Assembly: GCF_002000245.1 (NCBI RefSeq)
Contig: NZ_MTCM01000010.1
Span: 82,760 to 146,759, forward strand
Length of the DNA stretch: 64,000 nt
From: Sphingobacterium sp. CZ-UAM
GTDB lineage: Bacteria > Bacteroidota > Bacteroidia > Sphingobacteriales > Sphingobacteriaceae
Reading direction: 5' to 3'
Position 1 is the first letter of the stretch; every line of letters starts with the position of its first letter. The position numbers were made by a program, and so were the translations under genes. Positions 1 to 9,605 of the stretch are shown in pieces. The notes beneath the pieces were generated by a model. That model saw only the letters and a list, made by a program, of their open reading frames with translations, did not search any database and was not told the DNA's origin.

Positions 1-629
1 ATTGTAATTTAAGGGGAAAACCACTTCATGTGATTTATAATGGAAATAATATTGATCAGAAATATTTAGATCAGCTAGATAAATCGCAGGATAATATCCA
101 TAAACCCTTTATTTATTCTATCGGTACCATAAATCGCAAGAAAAATTTTCATACGTTGCTTTATTTATTGGTTGGGAATGATTTGGAACTGATCATTAGC
201 GGTATTATCGCAGAACCGGATTATAATCAATATATTCTTGATTTAGCGGCTGAACTTGGAGTTGCGGGAAGAGTAAGGCTCACCGGGCCGATAACAGAAA
301 CAGAGAAATATAATTATTTAAAGAATTGTGCTTTATTTGCTTTCCCTTCAATAGCAGAAGGCTTTGGATTACCTGTTATTGAGGCGATGTCATTCGGCAA
401 GAAGGTGCTGTTATCTACTTATACTTGTCTTCCTGAAATCGGAGGACCCGAAGCTTTCTTTTTAGAATCCACAGACCCGGAATATTTGATCGAATTTGGG
501 AAATCCAACCTGATGGATATTATCCATGGGGAGGACCGTACTCCTGAAATTAAATCCTGGGCTGCCCAGTTTTCATGGGATAAAGCGGCAGGTGAATATT
601 GGGAACTTTATAAGAAACTTTTGAAATAA
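1..629 (+). CDS. Glycosyltransferase family 4, C-terminal part (5' end outside window)
   Basis: The reading frame stays open to the left edge (in-frame codons from base 3 read CNLRGKPLHVIYNGNNID), so the GTG at 30 is internal and the gene is truncated by the window, not broken. What remains is the C-terminal Rossmann domain of a GT-B retaining glycosyltransferase. It shows the HVIYNG strand that opens this domain, the SIGTINRKKN nucleotide-sugar loop, and the EGFGLPVIEA motif near nucleotides 358-390 whose two Glu residues contact the donor sugar. It probably builds lipopolysaccharide core or an exopolysaccharide. The next gene follows after 4 nt on the same strand and is also a glycosyltransferase. 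Donor and acceptor cannot be told from sequence. Confidence 0.9.
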   Translation, partial: CNLRGKPLHVIYNGNNIDQKYLDQLDKSQDNIHKPFIYSIGTINRKKNFHTLLYLLVGNDLELIISGIIAEPDYNQYILDLAAELGVAGRVRLTGPITETEKYNYLKNCALFAFPSIAEGFGLPVIEAMSFGKKVLLSTYTCLPEIGGPEAFFLESTDPEYLIEFGKSNLMDIIHGEDRTPEIKSWAAQFSWDKAAGEYWELYKKLLK

Positions 630-633
630 GGGC

Positions 634-1299
634 ATGGCTATACCAAAAGTAATCTATCAGACATTTAAAACGAACCAAATCCCTTGGTTAACAAAATTAT
701 ATATCAAGCGCTTTAGACGTAAGAATAAGAATTACCGCTATGAGTTTTATGATGACCAGCGTGTAGATGCATTTATAAAGGAATCATTTGACAATGAAGT
801 ATATAAAGCGTATTCTAGGTTGCAGATCGGAGCGGCAAAAGCCGATTTTTTTCGATATGCCGTCTTATATGTATATGGCGGAGTATACCTGGATCTGGAT
901 AGCGACATTCTCGTTAATCTTGATAAATACCTGCAAGAAGATGACCATGCTGTCATTACGCGTGAAAAGAACCACCAAAATCTTTTTGCACAATGGGCGC
1001 TGGTATTCGAAAAAGGACACCCTTTTCTGGAGCGGACAATAAAGTATATTGTTGAAAATATTCAGCAAAATAAATACCCACATGACGTGCACGGCATGAC
1101 CGGGCCAACAGTTTACACAAGGGCCGTCAATGATGTCATCAACGAAGACCCGACTGTCTCTTATCGCATTGTGCCCGATGACTACAAGGGGATAATGAAA
1201 TTTAAATATAAGCTTGGCAAATTATTGATTTACGGTGATCGGTCACAACACTGGAAAAAACTGCAGAAATTAGTAACTGTTGTGAAATCAGAAGACTAA
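634..1299 (+). CDS. GT32-like glycosyltransferase (DXD sugar-binding region)
   Basis: A 221-residue cytosolic GT-A type transferase of the glycosyltransferase-sugar-binding-region (OCH1/capsular polysaccharide synthesis) family. It begins with IPKVIYQTFKT, typical of the family, and has the core block KADFFRYAVLYVYGG followed by Asp87-Leu-Asp89-Ser-Asp91, the metal- and nucleotide-sugar-binding DXD motif. It lies 4 nt downstream of the GT4 gene, so the two are probably cotranscribed and extend the same surface glycan. Its stop codon overlaps the end of the convergent GT4 gene by 4 nt, so there is no room for a terminator between them. Family assignment is firm; donor sugar unknown. Confidence 0.88.
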   Translation: MAIPKVIYQTFKTNQIPWLTKLYIKRFRRKNKNYRYEFYDDQRVDAFIKESFDNEVYKAYSRLQIGAAKADFFRYAVLYVYGGVYLDLDSDILVNLDKYLQEDDHAVITREKNHQNLFAQWALVFEKGHPFLERTIKYIVENIQQNKYPHDVHGMTGPTVYTRAVNDVINEDPTVSYRIVPDDYKGIMKFKYKLGKLLIYGDRSQHWKKLQKLVTVVKSED

Positions 1300-2405
1300 A
1301 GCGTCAGATATTGTTTTTCCCATTGTGCCGCTAGGTTGTCATCATTAAACTGCTGTGCGTGGGCCAATCCTTTTATAGACATGTGCTGCTGTAAATTGCT
1401 GTCATTTAAAATAGATTCAATGGCATGCTTAATCTGCTCAATATCGTGCGGTCGTACATACAACGAAGTTGGGCCTCCGGCTTCTGGGAAAACTCCTGAA
1501 TCCGTAGTAATTACGGGTGTGCCCGAATATAAGGCTTCGATAATAGGAATGCCGAAACCTTCGTAAATAGATGGATAGATAAATGCGAGTGCTGCGGAAT
1601 AGAGCACTGAAAGTTCCTGCATATTCAGGCCACTAAGAAAGTATACTCTATGTTCCATCCGATGCTTACGGATAAACTCTTGGAGCTGAAGCTTGTATTT
1701 TGTGCTTCTGCCGACAATAACCAAGGGGATATCGATATGCTCAATCGCTTTTACGATAGATAGCGCATTTTTTCGTTCTTCTATTGTCCCTACATTTAAT
1801 AGAAATTCATCTGGGAGACCTAAACTATTCTTAAGCTTTTGCTTTTCCACATCGGTTTTTAGAATTTTAAAGGCCTCATGACACCCCTGATAGATGATAT
1901 CTATTTTTTCTTGCGGAATATCAAAAAACTCAACAATATCATTTTTGGTCTGTTTACTAATCGCAACGATTTTATCTGCCCGTCGGCAGGCATGTGCGAA
2001 TTTCTTTTTATAGATCCAGCGGTCTATCGGATGATAAAGCTCAGGGTAACGCATAAAGATTAAATCGTGCATACTAACAACGGATTTGATTTTCGCTGGA
2101 GCCAAGTCTACCGGAATTTCTCCAGAAAGACCATGAAAAATATTGACCTCATCTTTTTTCAAATCTGACACGATTCTCTTTGTTCGCCAGAGGTTGGGAA
2201 AATTTTGATTGATATATCCCTGTGGTTTCTTAATTTGTTCAGGGCTGACTAGATTAGCATAGCGCTCAAGAGATGTGCTGGGCGTATAAAGGATATAGTC
2301 ATTTTGCGGAACAAAGGTTGATAAAATGCGTATTAGATCCCGGCTGTAGTTACCCAAGCCTGAGGCGTTGTTGAAAAAACGCTTTGCATCAAATCCTATC
2401 CTCAT
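1296..2405 (-). CDS. Glycosyltransferase family 4
   Basis: A complete 369-residue GT-B retaining glycosyltransferase. The N-terminus (MRIGFDAKRFF, then SGLGNYSRDLI) carries the glycine-rich acceptor-side loop. The C-terminal domain has the GTIEERKN donor loop and the EX7E motif Glu282-GFGIPII-Glu290. It likely transfers a hexose or related sugar to lipopolysaccharide or another envelope glycan at the inner face of the membrane. It overlaps the upstream GT9 gene by 4 nt (ATGA type), so the two are translationally coupled. The order DUF4254, GT9, GT4 on this strand forms one operon that converges on the two plus-strand glycosyltransferases. Confidence 0.92.
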   Translation of the reverse strand: MRIGFDAKRFFNNASGLGNYSRDLIRILSTFVPQNDYILYTPSTSLERYANLVSPEQIKKPQGYINQNFPNLWRTKRIVSDLKKDEVNIFHGLSGEIPVDLAPAKIKSVVSMHDLIFMRYPELYHPIDRWIYKKKFAHACRRADKIVAISKQTKNDIVEFFDIPQEKIDIIYQGCHEAFKILKTDVEKQKLKNSLGLPDEFLLNVGTIEERKNALSIVKAIEHIDIPLVIVGRSTKYKLQLQEFIRKHRMEHRVYFLSGLNMQELSVLYSAALAFIYPSIYEGFGIPIIEALYSGTPVITTDSGVFPEAGGPTSLYVRPHDIEQIKHAIESILNDSNLQQHMSIKGLAHAQQFNDDNLAAQWEKQYLTL

Positions 2406-3427
2406 CTTACCGCTGTTATTTTTTCGATCACCATTTCTGGTGTAATTAAATCAATTGCTTCTGTGCCGTCACAGTCGCAGGGCTGGTTGCCATAGACAGA
2501 ACTCGGTCGACTGGGATGCTCCACTTGGACACAGTTCCCGGATTCTTGGCCATAACCTGTAAATCCTGCATAGGGGTGTGTCGCGCCCCACAGCGATAGA
2601 CATCTTACGCCCATCAATGAAGCCATATGTAAGCCAGAGGAATCCATGCTGATCATCAGGTCCAGATTTGATATAATGTCCAGTTCCTCTCTTAACGTAA
2701 ATTTCCCAATGGTATTGTAGGTATTTGGAAAACTCTCTGTCCAGTTTTGTGCAATTTGAAACTCTTCCTGACCGCCTCCAAAAAGCAACACATCATAGCC
2801 ATGATGTGTCAGATAGTCGATGATTTGGGCCATCTTTGCCAATGGGAGAATCTTATATCGGTGTTGGGCAAAGGCTGCAATGCCGATTTTTTTTCGTTCG
2901 AAGTTGCCAAATAGGCTAAAGGCAGCCTTAGGGACATCCTGCAAATTAGATAGCAATTTGTGACTTAGTTCAAAGTGAAAGCCTAAAGCCCGGAATACAT
3001 CTGCATAGCGCTCTACCGTTAGTTTCAACGGATGTTTAACCTTATTTTCCTTACGGGTGAGGGCTTTTTTTTCTGCACGGCCTTTGTCCAGTTGTCTGAC
3101 CTTCATTCCCGAAAGTGAGAATAAAAGACCTAATACACGCGAACGCAAATTGAAATGCAGATCTGCTACAGCATCGGCATTGTACTGTGCCAGTTCTTTT
3201 TTTAGCCTGACCAAGCCCCAAAAACCCTTATGGCTTGTCTTAGGTTCAATTGCATGAAACTTGACATTCTTTATGCCATCAAAGAATGGCGCAAAAAAAG
3301 AACGGCTCACCATAATAATCTCGACGGAAGGGTATTGCAGGCAAAATTCCTTCAATACCGAAGCTACCATGGCGACATCGCCCATAGCTGAAAATCGAGT
3401 TACTATGATTCGCTGCGGTAAAGACAT
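2402..3427 (-). CDS. Glycosyltransferase family 9 (heptosyltransferase-like)
   Basis: A 341-residue GT9 family protein, the ADP-heptose:LPS heptosyltransferase family. It opens with RIIVTRFSAMGDVAMVASVLK, the family's N-terminal strand-loop-helix with the GD pair near residues 16-17. The C-terminal domain has the MISMDSSGLHMASLMGV block and SLWGATHPY, which match the nucleotide-sugar site of GT9 enzymes. It probably acts in inner-core lipopolysaccharide assembly on the cytoplasmic side. It starts 4 nt after the DUF4254 gene and overlaps the following GT4. Whether the donor is really ADP-heptose cannot be decided here. Confidence 0.92.
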   Translation of the reverse strand: MSLPQRIIVTRFSAMGDVAMVASVLKEFCLQYPSVEIIMVSRSFFAPFFDGIKNVKFHAIEPKTSHKGFWGLVRLKKELAQYNADAVADLHFNLRSRVLGLLFSLSGMKVRQLDKGRAEKKALTRKENKVKHPLKLTVERYADVFRALGFHFELSHKLLSNLQDVPKAAFSLFGNFERKKIGIAAFAQHRYKILPLAKMAQIIDYLTHHGYDVLLFGGGQEEFQIAQNWTESFPNTYNTIGKFTLREELDIISNLDLMISMDSSGLHMASLMGVRCLSLWGATHPYAGFTGYGQESGNCVQVEHPSRPSSVYGNQPCDCDGTEAIDLITPEMVIEKITAVR

Positions 3428-3431
3428 GGCC

Positions 3432-4037
3432 TTATTTTCCGGAAGTATAAAGTACTGGGTTTAGTTCTGGATCATTGTACATTTTCATCTGTTTATAGAC
3501 CTTCATGTATTTTTCACCCGATTCAATTGCTGTCAGCAATTCGTCGATGCTCTGTGAAAGATCTGTACGTTGTTCCAACAAGATGCTTAATTTGCCCTGA
3601 CAGGCAGAAATATGTGCTGCCGACGCATCTGAACGTAGCGTCTCCTGCTCCATATGATAGATCTTTAAAGCCAGTATGGATAGTCTATCAATGGCCCAGG
3701 CTGGACTTTCAGTATTGATTGTTGCCGAAGGCTGTGCCTTGATCGTTTGATATTTCTGTAAAAAGTAGCTGTCTATATATTCCACCGTGTCCGTGCGGTA
3801 CTGGTTAGACTCATCGATGCGTCGCTTCCAGTATAACCCATCCTTGGGATCAATGGAAGGATTACGTACAACATCTTCCATGTGCCATTGTACGGTGTCA
3901 ATCCAGCACTTTAAGTACAGGAGATGTTCTAAGGATTGTTTATCGTATGGATTCTGGATTGGATGATCAATCTGATCGTATACGTGGTAATCCTGGATAG
4001 CACGTTGAAAAATGGGATTTGCTATTGCACTAATCAT
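3432..4037 (-). CDS. DUF4254 family protein
   Basis: A 201-residue, mostly helical soluble protein without signal peptide or membrane segment. It matches my memory of the DUF4254 family, which in Bacteroidota is often encoded next to a GT9 heptosyltransferase gene, exactly the arrangement here (4-nt gap). Visible conserved-looking features are the N-terminal FQRAIQDYHVYD and the block LHYLKCWIDTVQWHMEDVVRNP-like segment around residues 40-65. No catalytic motif is recognisable. It is the first gene of the DUF4254-GT9-GT4 operon. A role in lipopolysaccharide core assembly is inferred only from context. Confidence 0.75.
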   Translation of the reverse strand: MISAIANPIFQRAIQDYHVYDQIDHPIQNPYDKQSLEHLLYLKCWIDTVQWHMEDVVRNPSIDPKDGLYWKRRIDESNQYRTDTVEYIDSYFLQKYQTIKAQPSATINTESPAWAIDRLSILALKIYHMEQETLRSDASAAHISACQGKLSILLEQRTDLSQSIDELLTAIESGEKYMKVYKQMKMYNDPELNPVLYTSGK

Positions 4038-4146
4038 GTTACAAATATAAAATATATTATGGGGTTATCCTACACTTCAAATCCGGTATCAACACGATGA
4101 AATTAGCGGGAGACTGTAGTATGGAGGAAAGAATGGTATTGATTTT

Positions 4147-5628
4147 TTAAAAAATAGCAAGTAAAACATCCGGAAATAAACCCAGCAAGATGACGGCGAT
4201 GGTACATAGCAAACCAATGCCCAGAAGTATGGGATTTGATTTGGACGTATACGGTTGCACACTGTCTTTTAAGAATGCGTTCAACGGAATTTTAAAGTAA
4301 TAGAAAAGGGAAATCACGGATGTAAGTGCCCCTACAATCAATAGCGCAAGCAGACCGAAGGATTGGAAGTTTTGATATTGTTCGAATACCTTTGAAAATA
4401 TCAGTAACTTTCCGACAAATCCAGCAGTAGGAGGTAGGCCTATCAACGCAATTAGGACAATTGAAAATGAGGTGAATAACAACGGTGACTGTTTACCTAA
4501 TCCCTTATAGGAGTCAATTGAAGTACTGCCCAGGCTAGCTTCCAAACTATCAATGAAAATAAAGACCGCGATATTCATCAACGCATAAATCGATAAATAA
4601 AACAGTAAAACGTTGGATTCATTGTTTTGATAAACCAGTACTGCCATCAATAATATCCCGGTGTGACCAATAGAAGAATAGGCCATCATCCGTTTGGCAT
4701 CCTGCTGACGTAATGCGGCCAGATTACCGATCAACATGGTCGCAATGGCAATGATGATAATCACGTAGGCTAGGAAATCACTAAAATAAAAGGATACTGC
4801 AAGCCAGGCCGCAAGTAGCTTAGACAGTAGTACGACAACAGCAATCTTCGGTACCGTTGCCAGGTAAGTCGTGATTACCGTGGGTGCCCCTTGGTAAACG
4901 TCAGGACTCCACACATGGAAAGGGAAGAAACTCAGTTTAAAACCTATACCAGTCAATAAAAATAGGAGGGCAATGCTGATCATCAGCTTAGGCGCCTCCA
5001 TCAGCCCCGCAATATGGGCTGGCGCATCAAAATTCAAGTTTCCCGTGAAACCGTATAGCAAGGATAAACCATAGAGCATAACAGCAGCACAGATAGACCC
5101 AAAGAGCACATATTTCATCGCAGCCTCAGATTGTGCTTTATTCGCTGAAAAATAACCGACCATAATATAGGAACTAATGGAAACGGTTTCGACGGAAATA
5201 AAAATCATCAGCCAGTTGCTCGACATGGTCAAGAGATTCAGCCCCAAGGTAGCGGTCAGGAGTACAGCATATAAATCGCCCAGAGGACGCTCATGCTGGT
5301 GACGTTGTTGGATAAAAATCGTAATCAGTAAGGTCGACAGCAGGATAATCATTCGTGCCGATATCGCGAATGTATCAACGTGGATCATATCGAAGAATCC
5401 GGACATCTCCACATGACTCAATCCCTGTCCCAATAGATAACAACCACTTAATAAGAGCCCAGCCACCGTAAAGGTGAAAGATGCCTTGTCCCAATATCTA
5501 TCCACGAAAAGACTCGCGATAATAGTGCCTATAAAAGTAATGATCAGTATTAATTCCGGTTTGAAGTAGGGAATACTAACAATAATTTGATCAATAAATG
5601 AACTGATATATGGACTGAATGCGAGCAT
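4147..5628 (-). CDS. nuoN: NADH-quinone oxidoreductase subunit N
   Basis: A 493-residue antiporter-like membrane subunit of complex I, which couples quinone reduction to proton pumping in the inner membrane. It has about 14 hydrophobic segments and the Mrp-antiporter-type core with LSFFPFHVWSPDVYQGAPT and KRMMAYSSIGHTG, where charged residues in broken helices form the proton path. It is the last gene of the nuoHIJKLMN operon, starting 5 nt after nuoM. The downstream 110 nt to the DUF4254 gene show no strong hairpin, so where transcription stops is unclear. Confidence 0.97.
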   Translation of the reverse strand: MLAFSPYISSFIDQIIVSIPYFKPELILIITFIGTIIASLFVDRYWDKASFTFTVAGLLLSGCYLLGQGLSHVEMSGFFDMIHVDTFAISARMIILLSTLLITIFIQQRHQHERPLGDLYAVLLTATLGLNLLTMSSNWLMIFISVETVSISSYIMVGYFSANKAQSEAAMKYVLFGSICAAVMLYGLSLLYGFTGNLNFDAPAHIAGLMEAPKLMISIALLFLLTGIGFKLSFFPFHVWSPDVYQGAPTVITTYLATVPKIAVVVLLSKLLAAWLAVSFYFSDFLAYVIIIIAIATMLIGNLAALRQQDAKRMMAYSSIGHTGILLMAVLVYQNNESNVLLFYLSIYALMNIAVFIFIDSLEASLGSTSIDSYKGLGKQSPLLFTSFSIVLIALIGLPPTAGFVGKLLIFSKVFEQYQNFQSFGLLALLIVGALTSVISLFYYFKIPLNAFLKDSVQPYTSKSNPILLGIGLLCTIAVILLGLFPDVLLAIF

Positions 5629-5633
5629 GCCGA

Positions 5634-7235
5634 TTAGATAAATTGTTGGATAAAGCTGACAAGATTCAATACACTTGCATTGAGACTATGGAATACCAGA
5701 GAAGGCATCACGCCTAGTAAAAGCGCAAGAGCCAAGGTCGGAAATAGGACCAGCTGTTCACGGCTGTTGACATCAGTCAATGCATTGGACCAAGATTCAC
5801 CACCTTTTAGTCTGATCTGTCCAAAAAACATCCGTTGAAGTGTCCATAAAAGATAGGCTGCACTTAAAAGAATCCCGATTGAGCCTGCTACCGCCATCCA
5901 ACGCGGAAGACCAGTACCTACACTGGCAGCATTGAATGAACCGATGATAACAAATGCTTCACCGATAAATGCAGAGAATCCAGGGAGACCCAAAGAAGCG
6001 AAGAACGCAACAGCAACATAGCCCGTATATTTCGGCATAAGCTGCGCCAGTCCTCTGAAACTATAAATATTTCGGTCGTGTACACGGTCATAGACCACAC
6101 CCACAAGGAAGAAAAGCGCCGCCGATAGAAACCCATGGGAAATCATTTGGAACATAGCACCTGAAATTCCCTCGGCTGTCAATGAAGCTATACCGAGCAA
6201 GACAAAACCCATATGCGATACCGACGAATATGCGATCATCCGTTTTAGATCTTTTTGAGCCAAAGCATTTAATGCGCCATAGATAATGGAGATTACGCCG
6301 ATCAGCCCAAGCCACCAATTGGATAGCGCTGCCATGTCAGGGAAAATACTATAGCAGATACGGATAATGCCATAGCCACCTATTTTCAATAGGATACCTG
6401 CTAAAATAGTGGATACCGGTGTCGGCGCCTCTACGTGTGCATCAGGTAGCCAGGTGTGCAGTGGTACAATGGGTACTTTGATCGCAAAAGCAAAAAATAG
6501 TACTGCAAAGCCAACCAATCTGGCCGAAATACCCAATATTTCCCGATAGCCATCCCAGGCGAAGATCGAGTCTCCTAAATAATTCTGTGGATTCATCATG
6601 TAGATCATATTGAAGGTATGGGCACCCGTGACCGGGTTAATAACCGAAAAATACAAACCGACAATGATCAATAGCATAAATACTGATCCAAACAGGGTAT
6701 AAAGAAAGAATTTTATGGCAGCATATTCACGTCTTGCTCCACCCCAAATACCGATCAGGAAGTAGAGTGGTAGGAGCATGACCTCATAGAATAAATAAAA
6801 TAAAAAGAAATCCAAAGCACAGAAAATACCCATTACAGCCATGTTTAACACCATAAGGAGAGCAAAATATCCCTTGGGACTCTTTTGTATATTCCAGGAG
6901 GCCCCGATTGCCATCAGCATCACAAAGGCACTGAGCAGTAATAAGGGCATTGAAATACCGTCTATCCCGATCAGGTAATCGATCTCTAATTTTCCAATGG
7001 AACCCAAGTCCAGACGGATCCAGGGAAGCTGTTCGACAAATTGGTATCCCGCCAAATCCTGTACACCGGTTTGGCTCGCATCAAATTTTGCATAACATAG
7101 TCCAGCAAGTACAAATTGCACCGCTGTAATTGCTAAGGCAATATATTTGTAACTCGATTTATATCGTGTTGGTAAGGCGAGGATAAACGCCGTCGCCAGA
7201 AGCGGTAAAAATATCAGTAAGGATAAAATAGGCAT
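5634..7235 (-). CDS. nuoM: NADH-quinone oxidoreductase subunit M
   Basis: A 533-residue complex I antiporter-like subunit in the membrane arm. The characteristic block VPIVPLHTWLPDAHVEAPTP and the following LKRMIAYSSVSHMGFV are present. The N-terminal half contains FLFYLFYEVMLLPLYFLIG, with the conserved helix-5 glutamate. Length is normal for NuoM. It lies 3 nt downstream of nuoL and 5 nt upstream of nuoN, consistent with one polycistronic message. Confidence 0.97.
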   Translation of the reverse strand: MPILSLLIFLPLLATAFILALPTRYKSSYKYIALAITAVQFVLAGLCYAKFDASQTGVQDLAGYQFVEQLPWIRLDLGSIGKLEIDYLIGIDGISMPLLLLSAFVMLMAIGASWNIQKSPKGYFALLMVLNMAVMGIFCALDFFLFYLFYEVMLLPLYFLIGIWGGARREYAAIKFFLYTLFGSVFMLLIIVGLYFSVINPVTGAHTFNMIYMMNPQNYLGDSIFAWDGYREILGISARLVGFAVLFFAFAIKVPIVPLHTWLPDAHVEAPTPVSTILAGILLKIGGYGIIRICYSIFPDMAALSNWWLGLIGVISIIYGALNALAQKDLKRMIAYSSVSHMGFVLLGIASLTAEGISGAMFQMISHGFLSAALFFLVGVVYDRVHDRNIYSFRGLAQLMPKYTGYVAVAFFASLGLPGFSAFIGEAFVIIGSFNAASVGTGLPRWMAVAGSIGILLSAAYLLWTLQRMFFGQIRLKGGESWSNALTDVNSREQLVLFPTLALALLLGVMPSLVFHSLNASVLNLVSFIQQFI

Positions 7236-7238
7236 TTC

Positions 7239-9293
7239 CTAAAAAAATATAAGATAAATTAAACCAAGTAAAACAAATAGAAAAACGGAGAACAATGCAG
7301 TCTGTAATTTGCCGTTCTGTACCAGACGAACCTGATTACCGGTCCAGTAGGCCACAGCCGCAACAGTATTGACAAAGCCGTCTACAATATATTTGTCTAT
7401 CCACACGCTCAGCCGCGAGAGAGATAAGACGATAAACTGAACAAAAGCAACGAACGAATCGACGATATAACGGTCAAACCAATAGCAGAACTGAGCTAGT
7501 TTTAGTGTTCCAATAACAAATACGCGTTGATACAGCTCATTGATATAACCTTGATTGAATGATGCTTTTAGGGCAAAACCAGCTGTGTTGAGCGGGTATT
7601 TGTTTTGTACGTACCATTTCCAACCGATAACCCAACTGATTACGGAACCGATCAATAAAAGCATTGGAATAAGCAGATGGGCGCTATGGCTTGGTGCAAA
7701 GCTGTATTCATCCAATAATAAACCATCCATCAACCAGGAATCATGATAAGATACTGGGTTGAGAGAGAATAACGGAAATAGACAGCAAAGCCCCAATAAC
7801 ATCATCGGAATCAACATGGTTTTGGAAGCCTCATGCAAAGGGACACCATGTAATTTTTCCTGAACCTGATCCAGAATTCGAAGTTCACCTAAAAAGGCCT
7901 TAAAGATTAAGCGGCCAATGTAGAAGGCGGTCAGTATACTGACGATAATGAGACTCACAGGTATAATGAGGTAAAAACCACCTTTCGATAAAGCCCATTC
8001 AAAGGAAGAGATGATGATACTATCTTTGGAAAGATAGCCTGATGTCAAAGGAAATCCGGCAAGTGCCAATGAAGCAATGCTCATCAGGATAAAGGTTTTG
8101 GGCATATACTTTTTCAGTCCCCCCATATTCCGCAGGTCCTGCGGATCAAAATCAAGCTGGCTATGCGCTTTGAGGTGGGCCATCTCATGGATAACTGCTC
8201 CTGCTGAGAGGAATAACAGACATTTAAAAAATGCGTGTGTGACCAAATGAAAAAGTGCTGCATCCCAGGTGCCAATTCCAATTCCGACCATCATAAAACC
8301 CAGTTGTGAGATGGTTGAGAAGGCCAGGATGCGCTTAATATCGTATTGACCCAATGCAAAATAAGCAGCGGATGCTGCGGTGATTGTGCCTATGACCGCA
8401 ATAAATAACAATGCACTTTCGTTGAATAACGGAAATACGCTTGCCAGCAAAAATACCCCTGCAGCGACCATAGTGGCGGCGTGGATCAGTGAAGATACCG
8501 AGGTCGGTCCTTCCATGGCATCTGGCAGCCATACATGTAAAGGGAATTGAGCTGATTTGGCCATCGCAGCAAGGAAAAATGCCAGTCCGGCTACCGTAAG
8601 CCAGATCTGATCCATGCTGTTGACTGGAGAAACCCATAACCCGCCCGTGATGCGGGATTGGTCAATCAGCCCCCCTTCACCAAAAAGATCAACGAGGTTG
8701 AGGGTGTTGAACTGCGTAAATATAATGGCTAGACCGATCAGAAAACCTAAGTCTCCGATGCGGTTGACGATAAATGCTTTCTTGTTGGCCTGCACAGCCG
8801 TTTCCCGTGTGAACCAGAAACCAATAAGGAGGTAAGATGCGAAACCTACCAATTCCCAAAAGATATACATGAGCAGCAAGCTATCCATGACAACCAATCC
8901 CAGCATCGCAAAACAGAATAGGCTTAGGTACATCCAATAGCGATGGATACCTGGATCACCTTTCATATAAGCCCTGGAATAGATATGTACGGGAAGAGCA
9001 ACTGTAGGAACCAGGAAAAGCATCAATACGCTCAGGTTATTCAACAGAATACCCACTTTAAAAGTCGAAGCACCAATGGTGAACCAGTTCAATTGGGCCG
9101 ATACTACTGGATGATTCCAGATGGCCAGCCAGGTGAGCCCGCCAAATATAAAACTACACCCAATGCCAAGTAGGGCGGCGATACCGGACTGATCACGTTT
9201 ACCCATCATCGCTTGATATAAAAAGGCAATAAATGGTGCTGCTACTGCAAGCAGCGCTGTGTATATCGGTGATATGGAGGCAAGTGGATTCAA
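7239..9293 (-). CDS. nuoL: NADH-quinone oxidoreductase subunit L
   Basis: A 684-residue subunit at the distal end of the complex I membrane arm. The core shows FPLHVWLPDAMEGPTSVSSLIHAATMV and KRILAFSTISQLGFM, with the essential Lys and Glu of the antiporter fold. After the core comes the long lateral-helix region and a final hydrophobic anchor. The lateral region contains a local duplication: W605-FDRYIVDSFV and W631-IDKYIVDGFV, exactly 26 residues apart. Because of this it may be a little longer than usual. It starts 3 nt after nuoK. Confidence 0.97.
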   Translation of the reverse strand: MNPLASISPIYTALLAVAAPFIAFLYQAMMGKRDQSGIAALLGIGCSFIFGGLTWLAIWNHPVVSAQLNWFTIGASTFKVGILLNNLSVLMLFLVPTVALPVHIYSRAYMKGDPGIHRYWMYLSLFCFAMLGLVVMDSLLLMYIFWELVGFASYLLIGFWFTRETAVQANKKAFIVNRIGDLGFLIGLAIIFTQFNTLNLVDLFGEGGLIDQSRITGGLWVSPVNSMDQIWLTVAGLAFFLAAMAKSAQFPLHVWLPDAMEGPTSVSSLIHAATMVAAGVFLLASVFPLFNESALLFIAVIGTITAASAAYFALGQYDIKRILAFSTISQLGFMMVGIGIGTWDAALFHLVTHAFFKCLLFLSAGAVIHEMAHLKAHSQLDFDPQDLRNMGGLKKYMPKTFILMSIASLALAGFPLTSGYLSKDSIIISSFEWALSKGGFYLIIPVSLIIVSILTAFYIGRLIFKAFLGELRILDQVQEKLHGVPLHEASKTMLIPMMLLGLCCLFPLFSLNPVSYHDSWLMDGLLLDEYSFAPSHSAHLLIPMLLLIGSVISWVIGWKWYVQNKYPLNTAGFALKASFNQGYINELYQRVFVIGTLKLAQFCYWFDRYIVDSFVAFVQFIVLSLSRLSVWIDKYIVDGFVNTVAAVAYWTGNQVRLVQNGKLQTALFSVFLFVLLGLIYLIFF

Positions 9294-9296
9294 TTC

Positions 9297-9605
9297 TTAC
9301 TTATCTTTTAATTCATTGATTTCATCCGGATTGATGGTTTTATAGTGTCTATAGACATTCAAAACCAAAGCTAATCCAACGGCTACTGCCGCAGCTGCCA
9401 GAACGATGGCGAATAGGGCAAAAATCTGCCCACCATAACTGATTTTATCGTATTTACCAAAGGCCACAAAGTTCAGTATAGCCGCGTTAATCATCAGTTC
9501 GATGCCGACCAGAATCATAATGGCATTTTTCTTCGAGAGAACGGTATACAGACCGATACAGAAGATACAGGCACTGACTACCAAAAAATGCGTCAATGTA
9601 ATCAT
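9297..9605 (-). CDS. nuoK: NADH-quinone oxidoreductase subunit K
   Basis: A 102-residue complex I membrane subunit with three hydrophobic helices. It has GIELMINAAILNFVAF, which contains the conserved helix-2 glutamate of the central proton channel, and ALFAIVLAAAAVAVGLAL, the typical helix 3. The start overlaps the nuoJ stop by 4 nt (ATGA), implying translational coupling. The length is standard for the family. Confidence 0.97.
   Translation of the reverse strand: MITLTHFLVVSACIFCIGLYTVLSKKNAIMILVGIELMINAAILNFVAFGKYDKISYGGQIFALFAIVLAAAAVAVGLALVLNVYRHYKTINPDEINELKDK

Noticed and set aside
8335..8637. 100-codon minus-strand frame inside nuoL
   Set aside because: Out-of-frame shadow of nuoL.
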